From positions 1-11,126 of the forward strand of contig JALSPL010000298.1 in NCBI GenBank assembly GCA_026985975.1: a stretch of DNA of 11,126 bases. Reading direction: 5' to 3'. A model generated the notes under the pieces. It had not been told where the DNA came from. It made no database searches and saw nothing but the letters and a program-made list of their open reading frames with translations. Position 1 is the stretch's first letter. Each line of letters opens with the position of its first letter. The DNA is from Anaerolineae bacterium (GTDB lineage Bacteria > Chloroflexota > Anaerolineae > J102). Below, in pieces: positions 1 through 7,057 of this stretch. The position numbers were made by a program, and so were the translations under genes.

Positions 1-31
1 CGCAACCATTCTCTGTATAAATGGAGCCCCC

Positions 32-679
32 ATGCGCAGTCGCCGCTCAGCCACCTCTCTTGTTTCTCAATCTTCTTTGCTTCATCTGCTGGCCCTGTTG
101 CCCTTAGTCCTGCTGCTGTGGGATGTAGCTTGGGGCAATCTTTCAGCCAATCCCTACCAAGATCTTCTCAAACGCACCGGGTCGGATGCCATGATCCTCC
201 TGTTGCTGAGCCTGGCCGCCACGCCCGTATTCATCATCACCGGATTCAAAGAGGCCCGCAAGATGCGTAAGGTCTTGGGGCTTTACGCTTTTCTCTATAC
301 AGCCATCCACGTTTTCGTCTATGTCGGCCTGGATTACGCCTGGGACTGGGGACTCATCGGGAACGAGATTCTGACAAAGCCTGCCCCCAAGGCGGGCGCG
401 GCGGCTTTCATCATCCTGCTTTTACTGACAATCACCTCCACCAAGGGCTGGCAGAAACGCCTGAAAAAGAACTGGATTCGGCTTCACAAATGGGTTTACG
501 TCGCAGGCGTGCTGATTATGCTGCACTTCATCTGGGTGCAGAAGTCGGATATCACTCGCCCCCTATTGTGGACGGCCCTCCTTTTGCTGTTGCTGAGTGT
601 ACGCATCCCGGTTATCCGCCGTTGGTTCAGTCAGCGACGCTCTCGCCGCATCACAGCTCGCCAAAGGATATCTCCGTAA
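32..679 (+). CDS. msrQ: MsrQ, heme-binding membrane subunit of the MsrPQ methionine sulfoxide reductase system
   Basis: This 215-residue polytopic membrane protein matches the MsrQ (YedZ) type of ferric-reductase-like transmembrane proteins. In that family it binds heme b and passes electrons from the inner membrane to the periplasmic molybdoenzyme MsrP, which repairs oxidised methionines in envelope proteins. Seen in the sequence: about six hydrophobic segments (roughly residues 14-31, 53-71, 83-102, 121-135, 155-170, 178-195), the early NPYQDLLKRTG motif where the family has NP...TG, and LGLYAFLYTAIH. Candidate heme-ligand histidines are H93, H152 (RLHKWVY) and H165 (LHFIW). The length is normal for the family and the C-terminus is a basic tail. 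The ATG is preceded by GGAG at 23-26 with a 5-nt gap, supporting this start. The gene starts close to the left edge, so an msrP just upstream is expected but not visible. It converges on the response regulator gene with a 28-bp gap and no visible terminator. Confidence 0.9.
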   Translation: MRSRRSATSLVSQSSLLHLLALLPLVLLLWDVAWGNLSANPYQDLLKRTGSDAMILLLLSLAATPVFIITGFKEARKMRKVLGLYAFLYTAIHVFVYVGLDYAWDWGLIGNEILTKPAPKAGAAAFIILLLLTITSTKGWQKRLKKNWIRLHKWVYVAGVLIMLHFIWVQKSDITRPLLWTALLLLLLSVRIPVIRRWFSQRRSRRITARQRISP

Positions 680-707
680 GCCGTCAACTGCATCCAACCT
701 GTCCACC

Positions 708-1394
708 TTACCCGGCGATGCGATAGCCAACGCCGTGTTCGGTGAGGATGTGGCGGGGATGGGCGGGATCGGCCTCCACCTTGCGGCGCAGGCGGGCCAC
801 ATACACCCGCAGATACTCCACCTCGTTGCCATATTCGGGCCCCCACACTTGCTGCAGGATAAGCCGATGGGGCAGCACTTTGCCTACATTTTTCATAAAG
901 TAATGCAACAGGTCGAATTCGGTGCGGGTGAGTTTCACAGGCTGGCCTTTCACCGTCACCAGGCCTTGCTCCACCGCCATTTCGATGTCGCCTACCCGCA
1001 GGCGCTCCTGAAGGGTCCCCGCCCCCTGCCAACTGGCCCGGCGCAACAGTCCTCGCACCCGAGCCAGCAGCTCCTCTACGCCAAAAGGCTTGGTGAGATA
1101 ATCGTCAGCGCCCAGGTCCAGGGCTGCAACTTTATCCCGCTCCTCATCCAGAGCGCTGAGCACGATGATGGGCACAGTGGAGACGCGACGGACGCGCTGG
1201 GTCAGTTCCAACCCATCCATGTGGGGCATCATCAAATCCAGAATGATCAGATCCAGAGATTCGTTCTGAAAGATGGCCAGGGCCTCCATGCCGTTGGCCG
1301 CCTTCAGCACCTCGTACCCGCGCACACTGAGATTGCGAGCCACAAATTCGCGCAGGGGTTTTTCATCTTCAACGACCAGAATGCGCTGGGACAT
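708..1394 (-). CDS. OmpR/PhoB-family response regulator, KdpE-like
   Basis: A 228-residue two-component response regulator. The N-terminal receiver domain (about 1-118) has the acidic pocket E9/D10, phospho-acceptor D53 in ILDLMMP, switch residue S80 and K102 in TKPF. The C-terminal winged-helix DNA-binding domain (about 130-227) carries LTRTEFDLL, the VWGPEYGNEVEYLRVYVARLR recognition region and a TEHGVGYRI end, which resembles KdpE more than PhoB. No potassium-transport genes lie nearby, so the resemblance does not prove a role in potassium control. The start ATG lies inside the 3' end of the kinase gene (26-bp overlap), with a GAGGAG Shine-Dalgarno about 10 nt upstream, so translation is probably coupled to the kinase. 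It is expected to be phosphorylated by that kinase and to act as a transcription factor. Its targets cannot be read from this window. Confidence 0.93.
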   Translation of the reverse strand: MSQRILVVEDEKPLREFVARNLSVRGYEVLKAANGMEALAIFQNESLDLIILDLMMPHMDGLELTQRVRRVSTVPIIVLSALDEERDKVAALDLGADDYLTKPFGVEELLARVRGLLRRASWQGAGTLQERLRVGDIEMAVEQGLVTVKGQPVKLTRTEFDLLHYFMKNVGKVLPHRLILQQVWGPEYGNEVEYLRVYVARLRRKVEADPAHPRHILTEHGVGYRIAG

Positions 1395-4152
1395 ACGCGA
1401 TCGTCTCCTCGGAATGTGCGGGGGATAGAGGCAATTGGAAACAGAATCGGGCGCCGGGATGAGCGTCCTCCACCCAGATACGCCCGCCATGGGCCTCGAC
1501 GAACCCCTTGCAGATGGCCAGACCCAATCCGGCGCCGCCGATGCGCTGACCCCGCTCCACCTGACCCCGGTAAAAGCGCAGGAAAATACGATCTTTTTGA
1601 TTATCAGGCACGCCCGTGCCGTAATCTCGCACCGAGACCTCCAGATAATCGTTCTCACGGCGAAGCCTGATCTCCACCGGATAACCTGGCGGCGAATACT
1701 TGGCCGCATTGTCCACCAGATTACGCAACACCATCTCCATGCGCAGCCGGTCGATATCCGCCAGGGGCAGCTCCGGCTCTGCATCCACGCGTATGATCAC
1801 GCCCAGGCGGCGTCCCTCCCGCAAGGCCACGTCTCGGGCCATGGATGCGAAATCCTGAAGCTCCCGCTGCAACTTCAGCGCGCCTCCTTCCAGCCGGGAA
1901 AGGTCCAGCAAGCTACTCACCAGCGCCGCCAGCCGATCGGCTTCATCGCTGATGGTCTGGATGAACTCCCGCTGCGTGTCGGCGTCCCAAACAACATCCT
2001 GGGCCAAGAGGGTGGAGGCGTAGCCTTTGATCGCAGCCAGGGGCGTGCGCAACTCGTGGGAGACGGTGGAAAGGAGCGCTGATTTCATCCGGTCCAGGTC
2101 CTTATCGTGGGTGATGTCCTGCCAGAACTGACCCCGACCAATGACCTCGCCCCGGGCGTCGGTCACCTCGAACACCTGGATGCGCAGGTCCTGGGGGCGG
2201 CCGTCGGGCCCGATGCGGGTGACATCCACAAAGCCACGGCCAGCGCGAATGGCGTTCGTCAGAGCCGTTTCGACATGATCAGGTCGTTCAGCCGTGCTCA
2301 ACAGGCGTATCACCAGATCATCTGCGTGGCGCTGACAGGCCGATGACCGGCCCATGCCCAGCAATTCTGCTGCGCGATGATTGCAGAACAGCACTTGCCC
2401 GGTCAAGCTTTCCAGAATGAGGCCATCGTGCAGGCTCTCGACGATGGCCTCCAGCCGCCGGGTCTGTTCCTGCAACTGGGCGTCGGAACGGGCGAAGAGC
2501 ACTGCGTTCTCCATGGCCATGGCTGCATGATTGGCAAAGCTTGAAACCAGTTCCAGATCGTTCTCGGTGTAAGTGTGGGGCTGATTGAAATAGAGCAACA
2601 ACACCGCGGGCGGGGCGTGCTGGGTGAGCAGGGGCGCAGCCAATACAGAGCGGAATCCCTCCTGACGGGAGCGATTTCTGAATTTGTCGTACTCCGGTTC
2701 GATCTCAGCATCGACAATTTGAACAGGCGCTCCGGATCTCAACGCCCGCATGGCCGCAGAATGGGGCTCGCTGGGCCCGATGCGCAGATGTTTGACGTAC
2801 GCATCGGAGAGTCCGCGGCTGGCCCGAATACGAAACACCCCCAACCGTTCATCCAACACCACAATGGCGCTGCGATCCGCATCCAGCAGCCGCTGGACTT
2901 CGTCCAGAATGCTGTCGAACACCTCCTGCACATCCAGAGAGCTGACCACCTTGCGACTGATCTCCAACAGGGTGGAGAGCTCCCCAAAGCGGCGCTCGAT
3001 GTCTTCGGCCATGATGGCCAGAGAGCGGGCCAGATCGCCCATCTGGTCCTTCCGTCCGGCCAGGGGGGCCAGGTCAATCTGATCCCGGGCTGCGGCCGGA
3101 GAATGAGCCCCCACCCGCTGACTGAATTCGGTCAAACGCCCGATGGGAGAAATGACCCGATGGGAGAGGGCCAGCCAGAAGAGGGCGCCGCCGAGGACGA
3201 AAAAGGCGATGGCAATCATGAGCAGACGATGGAAGCGCTGCACCGTGGCGAAAGCGGCGCTGGTGGGGCGCTGGACGATAACGCCCCAATGAGCCACGGG
3301 CACGGGCACATAAGATCGGATCCACTGGCTGCCGTCGGGCGCATCAGAGATATTGGCGCCGGTCTCGCCCCGCAAAACGGCCGCCACCACGCCATCCTTC
3401 CACTCGCCCCAGTCGGGCAACAGGTTGCTGGGCAGGCCCACATCCTCTCGCTGCTGCACGGTGAGCAGGGTCTCCTCGCCCGCCAGCGCATCCAGCAGGC
3501 CGGGATAAGCGATAACCTGCCCGCGAGAATCCACAATACTGATAATCTGCTCATGCCCCTGATCGCCGATGATCTCGGCCAGGGTGTCACTGAGTTCCGC
3601 CAGGGCCAGATTGGTGGCCACCACCCCCAGGAATGCCCCCTCTTCGCTCCAGATAGGCATCACCGCTGTGGCCACCGGCTTGCCCGTGGTGGGGGAGATG
3701 CGCCCGGCCGAGAACAGCGGTTCGCGGGTGCGCTGCGCGTCCTTGAAATACTGGCGGAAGGAGAAATCCACCCCCACGGTGCTGGTGGGCCCTTCGGGAT
3801 AGTGATAGATCATGACGCCATCCGGGCCCAGACGATAGATGAGATTGACGTCGCTGCGGGCGATCTTTACATCCCGAAACAACGCGCTCATGCCCGGCGC
3901 ATCGGCCTGAACCACCTGGGGCATGGCGGCCAGACTGGCCACGGTGTGGGTGGCGTTGGTGAGGAAGGCGTTTGTCTCCAGGGCCATGGCCCGGGCCAGG
4001 GAAAGGTCCGACGCCTGGATATCCCGTTCCAGGTTGCGCCGGGTGACTACATCGAAAACAAGCGCGCCCACAAGCACCGGCCCGATGAAGAGAATGTAAA
4101 GGGCCAGCAATTGCAAACCCAGATCGCGTCGCAAAGAAAAGCGGTGCTTCAT
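1369..4152 (-). CDS. Membrane sensor histidine kinase with dCache, HAMP, GAF, PAS, HisKA and HATPase domains
   Basis: A 927-residue transmembrane sensor kinase. Domains in order: TM1 (about 13-35); an extracytoplasmic double-Cache-type sensor (about 43-300, with the FSFRQYFKDA and GVVATNLALAEL signatures of that fold); TM2 (about 308-330); HAMP (331-385); GAF (about 403-550); PAS (about 565-680); HisKA with phospho-acceptor H699 in SHELRTP; and HATPase_c with N-box N811/N815 (NLVDNAAKYS), G1 box D843-x-G845-x-G847, F-box IFLRFYR and G2 box GGAGLGLAI (872-880). All catalytic motifs are intact, so it should be active. A small external ligand is the likely signal for the Cache domain, and GAF and PAS may add cytosolic cues; the ligands are unknown. 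This ATG is the first in the frame after a stop 24 nt upstream. It has no Shine-Dalgarno, but a promoter lies right in front of it. It overlaps the response regulator gene, its probable partner. Confidence 0.93.
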   Translation of the reverse strand: MKHRFSLRRDLGLQLLALYILFIGPVLVGALVFDVVTRRNLERDIQASDLSLARAMALETNAFLTNATHTVASLAAMPQVVQADAPGMSALFRDVKIARSDVNLIYRLGPDGVMIYHYPEGPTSTVGVDFSFRQYFKDAQRTREPLFSAGRISPTTGKPVATAVMPIWSEEGAFLGVVATNLALAELSDTLAEIIGDQGHEQIISIVDSRGQVIAYPGLLDALAGEETLLTVQQREDVGLPSNLLPDWGEWKDGVVAAVLRGETGANISDAPDGSQWIRSYVPVPVAHWGVIVQRPTSAAFATVQRFHRLLMIAIAFFVLGGALFWLALSHRVISPIGRLTEFSQRVGAHSPAAARDQIDLAPLAGRKDQMGDLARSLAIMAEDIERRFGELSTLLEISRKVVSSLDVQEVFDSILDEVQRLLDADRSAIVVLDERLGVFRIRASRGLSDAYVKHLRIGPSEPHSAAMRALRSGAPVQIVDAEIEPEYDKFRNRSRQEGFRSVLAAPLLTQHAPPAVLLLYFNQPHTYTENDLELVSSFANHAAMAMENAVLFARSDAQLQEQTRRLEAIVESLHDGLILESLTGQVLFCNHRAAELLGMGRSSACQRHADDLVIRLLSTAERPDHVETALTNAIRAGRGFVDVTRIGPDGRPQDLRIQVFEVTDARGEVIGRGQFWQDITHDKDLDRMKSALLSTVSHELRTPLAAIKGYASTLLAQDVVWDADTQREFIQTISDEADRLAALVSSLLDLSRLEGGALKLQRELQDFASMARDVALREGRRLGVIIRVDAEPELPLADIDRLRMEMVLRNLVDNAAKYSPPGYPVEIRLRRENDYLEVSVRDYGTGVPDNQKDRIFLRFYRGQVERGQRIGGAGLGLAICKGFVEAHGGRIWVEDAHPGARFCFQLPLSPAHSEETIAYVPAHSGR

Positions 4153-4161
4153 GGTCAGATT

Positions 4162-4190
4162 ATTATCGCACGGCGCTCAGGCTTTGGCAA
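4162..4190 (-). promoter_or_regulatory. Extended -10 promoter of the kinase/regulator operon, probably giving a leaderless mRNA
   Basis: Read on the minus strand there is TTGCCA (4185-4190; 5 of 6 to TTGACA), a 17-bp spacer, then GATAAT (4162-4167; 5 of 6 to TATAAT) preceded by TG at the extended -10 position (4169-4170). Only 9 nt separate the -10 box from the kinase ATG at 4152, so transcription should start at or within a few bases of the start codon. This fits the absence of a Shine-Dalgarno there. Box matches are seen directly; leaderless initiation is inference. Confidence 0.7.
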
Positions 4191-4288
4191 TCGGTTGTTC
4201 ATTTGGATGCGTCCGGTTTCAGTTGGAGTCGCCACACGGACGGAGCTGGAGGCGCTGAAGTGGATTGCCCGGCGTCCACCGCCTCCGC

Positions 4289-6394
4289 TCATGGCGTCGT
4301 TCCCGGAGTGATGGAAAAGCGAAACACGCCCGCGCGGTTGGAATCGTCCGAGACGTCGCCGGGACGATTGACCCCGCGGATGACATAATAGGCGGTGGCG
4401 TCCGCTGGCAGCGTGGCGTCATCGTAGCTCATCTGCGCGTCGCCAAGCGCAGGCAGCGTGTCCAGCAGCGCGCCTGAGACGTCCGGATCGAAGTAGGGCG
4501 CGGGGTCTCGCCACACCTGATAGCGCAGATTTCCGGTCTGATGCGTCCATCCCAGCGTCAGTGTGCTCCCCGCCTGGGAGATGCTGACGTCGTCGGGAGC
4601 GACCGCGGGCGCATCGAATGGATCCCAAAAATTCCTGGTCATCACCAGCAGCGAAAGCAGCGTGACGGAATCCTCATAATAATCTTCGTGGCGCGCCCGC
4701 ACCAGATCGTAGAGGTCGTTGAGATAGGTCTGATGGGCGGGTGTGGTCATCAGTCCCACGCCAAAGGGCGAGGCAAAGAAGCTGGTAAAGTAATTATCGT
4801 AGGGAACGCCGTCCAGGGTGTAGCCGGGCTTGATATTTGCAGGATCATCGTTGGTGCTTTGCACGATCCAATCGGCCATCTTCTGCGCCTGAGCGAAGGA
4901 TCTGGCGTCATTGTTCAGCAAGGCGTCCGTGCCGATGCGCCACGGGTCTCGCCCCGCGTTGTAGTCGTAATGACCGTCATGCGGGCCTTCCAGAAAATTC
5001 GGCGGCGCCGGTTTGGGCGCGTGATTGGCGGCGGATTCCCGCACAATGAAATCGGGCAGCAGGCCGGTGTTCGAACTGTAGTTGGCCTGAATGCCGTCGA
5101 TATCGCCCTGCACCGCGACGACTACCTGTTCCCAAAACGCCTCATCGCCCGTGGCCCGGCCATAAGTGCGAAAATGTCCGTTCATAAAATCGGAGCTGCG
5201 AGGCGTCCATTGGTTGTAGCCGTCGCCGTCGCCATCCACCACCCAATCGCCCAGCTCGGTGAGATGGCTCTCCGGGCCAATAGTCGATTCTTTGATGGCT
5301 GTGATATAGGTTTGGGCTTCCGACATGTAATCGACATCGCCCGCATCGCCCCATTGAACATGAGCCAGCAACAAGCCATAAGCAATGTCGGCGTCGCCGT
5401 CGAAGGCGCTGTCGTTGCCGGTTTCGGGATCGGGCGGAATCTGCCAGCCCATCAGCCGCGCATCCACATCGCTGGGATGCGCCCGGCTGTAACGCCACAA
5501 CCCATCGAAATAGACCTGGGCCTGGGCGTCATATCCCGCCATGATGGCGGTGAGGAGCATGCCATAGCCCTGGCCTTCGGATACGGTGCGGTCGGGATTC
5601 GTGTCGCCGTAGGAGACGCGGTACAGGGGGTTGCCGTCGCCGTCGGTTCCCGCCGCCATGAGATAGCGCGCTTTCCAGTAGTCGTAGAAAGCCCGAACAT
5701 CGTCATCCAACTGGCTCTGGCTGCGATGGTTGGGTTGGATGCCGCCGGGCGAGTAAATGACGTGCTGGGGGAAGGGGCGCTGTGGGGCCGGGCCGGGCGT
5801 GGCGGTGGGGGTTATCGTGGGCGTGGGAGTAGGCGTGTCGCTGCTGTTGAGCAGACGGATGTCGTCAAGATAATAGGTGGGCTGGGCTGCTCCGGCGCGA
5901 TCCTGCCAGACGATGCCGCTGATCAGCGAGTCCGCGGGGAAGTTGAAGTCCGCCAGGGGCAGCTCGAACAGGGTCCAGACGCCGGACGCGGCGGTGATGT
6001 TCACCGGATCGCCGGCGACGTTATTGTTCTCATCGTAGAGCCGCACGGTGATGTTATTGGCGACCGATTCGCTGCCATAGAGCCAGAAATGCAGCGTATC
6101 GTAGTTGGCGGGATCGAGATTGGCGCTGGCGTGAAGATACAGGCCCGCCCAGGCCGCAATATAAGTGACGGCCATGGAATCATTCCCCTGCTTCACAGGC
6201 GCGCTGTTGGTGAAATCCACAGTCGTATCCCACGACCAGTCCTCCCAGCCCGGCCCCAGTACATCATCGTAGATGATCTCTGTGGTCAAAGGCAAAGCCA
6301 GCGGCGTCGATGTGAAAGCCGAACAAGAAACAATCAGCATTACGACGAACAATGAAAAAAGGATAAAAATACGATGGTGCGATAGCTCTGTCAC
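4289..6394 (-). CDS. GH8-family glycoside hydrolase lipoprotein with N-terminal beta-sandwich and C-terminal Fn3-like domains
   Basis: A 701-residue secreted enzyme. It starts at GTG, set by a GGAGG box 5 nt upstream. The signal peptide ends in a lipobox (IVSC, C24), so it is probably a lipid-anchored surface protein. Residues about 38-182 form a galactose-binding-like beta-sandwich (WEDWSWDTTVDF, GLYLHASANLDP, YYLDDIRLL) that may bind carbohydrate. Residues 184-205 are a Pro/Thr linker. Residues about 210-592 are a glycoside hydrolase family 8 domain: the proposed general acid E273 is in SEGQGYGM, the FDGDADIAYGLLLAHVQW block (331-348) nearly matches the family signature (F replaces the usual S/T), followed by SSDFMNGHFRTYGRATGD, TGLLPDFI and NAGRDPWRIGTD (479-490). 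Residues about 600-696 look like a fibronectin type III domain. GH8 enzymes cut beta-1,4 glucans, xylan, mixed-linkage glucan or chitosan; which one applies here cannot be told. It stands alone with its own likely promoter. Confidence 0.88.
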   Translation of the reverse strand: MTELSHHRIFILFSLFVVMLIVSCSAFTSTPLALPLTTEIIYDDVLGPGWEDWSWDTTVDFTNSAPVKQGNDSMAVTYIAAWAGLYLHASANLDPANYDTLHFWLYGSESVANNITVRLYDENNNVAGDPVNITAASGVWTLFELPLADFNFPADSLISGIVWQDRAGAAQPTYYLDDIRLLNSSDTPTPTPTITPTATPGPAPQRPFPQHVIYSPGGIQPNHRSQSQLDDDVRAFYDYWKARYLMAAGTDGDGNPLYRVSYGDTNPDRTVSEGQGYGMLLTAIMAGYDAQAQVYFDGLWRYSRAHPSDVDARLMGWQIPPDPETGNDSAFDGDADIAYGLLLAHVQWGDAGDVDYMSEAQTYITAIKESTIGPESHLTELGDWVVDGDGDGYNQWTPRSSDFMNGHFRTYGRATGDEAFWEQVVVAVQGDIDGIQANYSSNTGLLPDFIVRESAANHAPKPAPPNFLEGPHDGHYDYNAGRDPWRIGTDALLNNDARSFAQAQKMADWIVQSTNDDPANIKPGYTLDGVPYDNYFTSFFASPFGVGLMTTPAHQTYLNDLYDLVRARHEDYYEDSVTLLSLLVMTRNFWDPFDAPAVAPDDVSISQAGSTLTLGWTHQTGNLRYQVWRDPAPYFDPDVSGALLDTLPALGDAQMSYDDATLPADATAYYVIRGVNRPGDVSDDSNRAGVFRFSITPGTTP

Positions 6395-6399
6395 ACTTT

Positions 6400-6404
6400 C
6401 CTCC
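6400..6404 (-). promoter_or_regulatory. Shine-Dalgarno site fixing the GTG start of the GH8 gene
   Basis: On the minus strand GGAGG lies 5 nt before the GTG at 6392-6394. No ATG of comparable spacing exists, and the GTG is followed by a short hydrophilic stretch and a good signal peptide, so this decides the start. Confidence 0.75.
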
Positions 6405-6430
6405 AGGTAGTAACGGCTGCGGATTGCGTC

Positions 6431-6459
6431 ATTCTGTCCGACTTTTTCGGTTTCGTCAA
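6431..6459 (-). promoter_or_regulatory. Candidate promoter of the GH8 gene
   Basis: Minus strand: TTGACG (6454-6459, 5 of 6 to consensus), 17-bp spacer, CAGAAT (6431-6436, 4 of 6). The spacer contains CCGA-N5-TCGG (6438-6450), a small inverted repeat. It would give a 5' leader of roughly 30 nt including the GGAGG box. The spacing is good but the -10 match is weak. Confidence 0.4.
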
Positions 6460-6511
6460 TTCAGGGAAGGCAACTGCTTCGTAAATAGAACGCAGATGAC
6501 GCAGAAAAGTC

Positions 6512-6527
6512 TGATCTGCGCAGATCA
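6512..6527. repeat. 16-bp perfect palindrome
   Basis: TGATCTGCGCAGATCA is its own reverse complement over all 16 bases. It contains the ATCTGCG word used throughout the surrounding repeat, so it is more likely part of that repeat than a stand-alone operator. Its position about 120 bp upstream of the GH8 start still allows a regulatory role. Confidence 0.7.
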
Positions 6528-6585
6528 AAAAGATAAAATCAGAATAATCTGCGCTAAGTGGTCGTCTAAAAATAACTTCCCTTTC

Positions 6586-6682
6586 TACGTCATTTCGACG
6601 AGCGAAGCGAGGAGAAATCTCCCCGGTTGCAGGCGTCTCCCCTTCCGCAAGGGGATGTCTCGCTTCGCTTCGACATGACGTA
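6586..6682. repeat. Long imperfect hairpin element of the GTCATTTCGA...AGCGAAGCGAG type
   Basis: The left arm (6586-6611) pairs with the right arm (6659-6682): 12 of 13 bases for the TACGTCATTTCGA end and 11 of 11 for AGCGAAGCGAG, with one 2-nt bulge. The enclosed stretch holds a second hairpin, TCCCCTT-CCGC-AAGGGGA (6638-6655), with a perfect 7-bp stem. Repeats with this kind of GTCATTTCGA/AGCGAAGCGAG sequence are, to my knowledge, dispersed between genes in many environmental bacteria; copy number here is unknown. Confidence 0.75.
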
Positions 6683-6908
6683 GGTAAGTGTGTTGATTTG
6701 GAGAAAGAGAGATAATTTTTAGACGCTCGCTAATCTGCGAGTATCAGCGGTATCTGCGTTCCAGATTTTCATTCTTATCGGCGTGCAGACGCTCATGGCG
6801 CCTGCTTCCTCGGCTGCTGTTACTGATTCCGACCTTTTTTCAGGAGAGCCGATAGTTGTGATTGGCAATCGCTTCTGGCGCAATCGCCAAATGAAGGCGC
6901 AGAACGCC

Positions 6909-6953
6909 GACGAGGATGGACGAAGGTGGACGATTTCTTCGTCTATTTTCGTC
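6909..6953. repeat. 10-bp-phased GACGA array with inverted second half
   Basis: GACGA occurs at 6909, 6919 and 6929, exactly 10 bp apart. It is followed by the opposite orientation, TTCGTC at 6938 and 6948, again 10 bp apart. GGACGAA (6918-6924) and TTCGTCC (6948-6954) form a perfect inverted pair. No coding frame is supported here. Confidence 0.6.
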
Positions 6954-7028
6954 CCGGAGATAACGATTATCCCTGGGAGACAGTTGGGACAAGACCAAAA
7001 ACACAACACCGAGGTTATGAGTCTATGC

Positions 7029-7057
7029 AAAAAAGCCCCCGGATTTTGCCGGGGGCT
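7029..7057 (-). terminator. Intrinsic terminator of the 2-oxo acid dehydrogenase operon
   Basis: On the minus strand AGCCCCCGG-CAAAAT-CCGGGGGCT forms a perfect 9-bp GC-rich stem with a 6-nt loop (7034-7057), followed directly by a run of T (7029-7034; the last stem base is also a T). It lies 23 nt after the E2 stop codon. There is no T-run on the plus-strand side, so it is directional. Confidence 0.92.

Larger units (their letters stand above)
6488..6761. repeat. Nested inverted-repeat composite (MITE- or REP-like)
   Basis: Three layers of inverted repeats are nested around one centre. The outer pair is GAACGCAGAT (6488-6497) and ATCTGCGTTC (6752-6761). The middle pair is CGTCTAAAAAT (6563-6573) and ATTTTTAGACG (6715-6725), perfect over 11 bp. 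The inner pair is the 6586-6682 hairpin element. The outer flanks repeat an ATCTGCG/CGCAGAT word about every 9-10 bp. No transposase gene is inside. It could be a non-autonomous element or several small repeats inserted into one another. Confidence 0.7.

Noticed and set aside
3..20. Possible last codons (QPFSV, stop TAA) of an upstream plus-strand gene, perhaps msrP
   Set aside because: Six codons are too few to identify a gene, and the ending is not one I recognise for MsrP. The context makes an upstream msrP plausible but not demonstrable.
597..1670. Long plus-strand open frame opposite the response regulator and kinase genes
   Set aside because: It mirrors the strongly supported minus-strand regulator and kinase codons, is low in recognisable motifs and has no ribosome-binding site; it is an antisense shadow of a GC-rich gene.
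4248..4286. Inverted pair GGAGGCG (4248-4254) / CGCCTCC (4280-4286) just after the GH8 stop as a terminator
   Set aside because: The loop is about 25 nt and no T-run follows on the minus strand, so it does not meet the pattern of an intrinsic terminator.
4541..6355. 604-codon plus-strand open frame opposite the GH8 gene
   Set aside because: The minus strand encodes a complete GH8 enzyme with signal peptide and catalytic motifs. The plus-strand product is repetitive Val/Gly/Ala-rich sequence typical of a complementary-strand artefact.
6488..6761. CRISPR array for the phased ATCTGCG repeats
   Set aside because: Units are only 6-10 bp with no spacers of constant size and there are no cas genes; the layout is inverted rather than direct.
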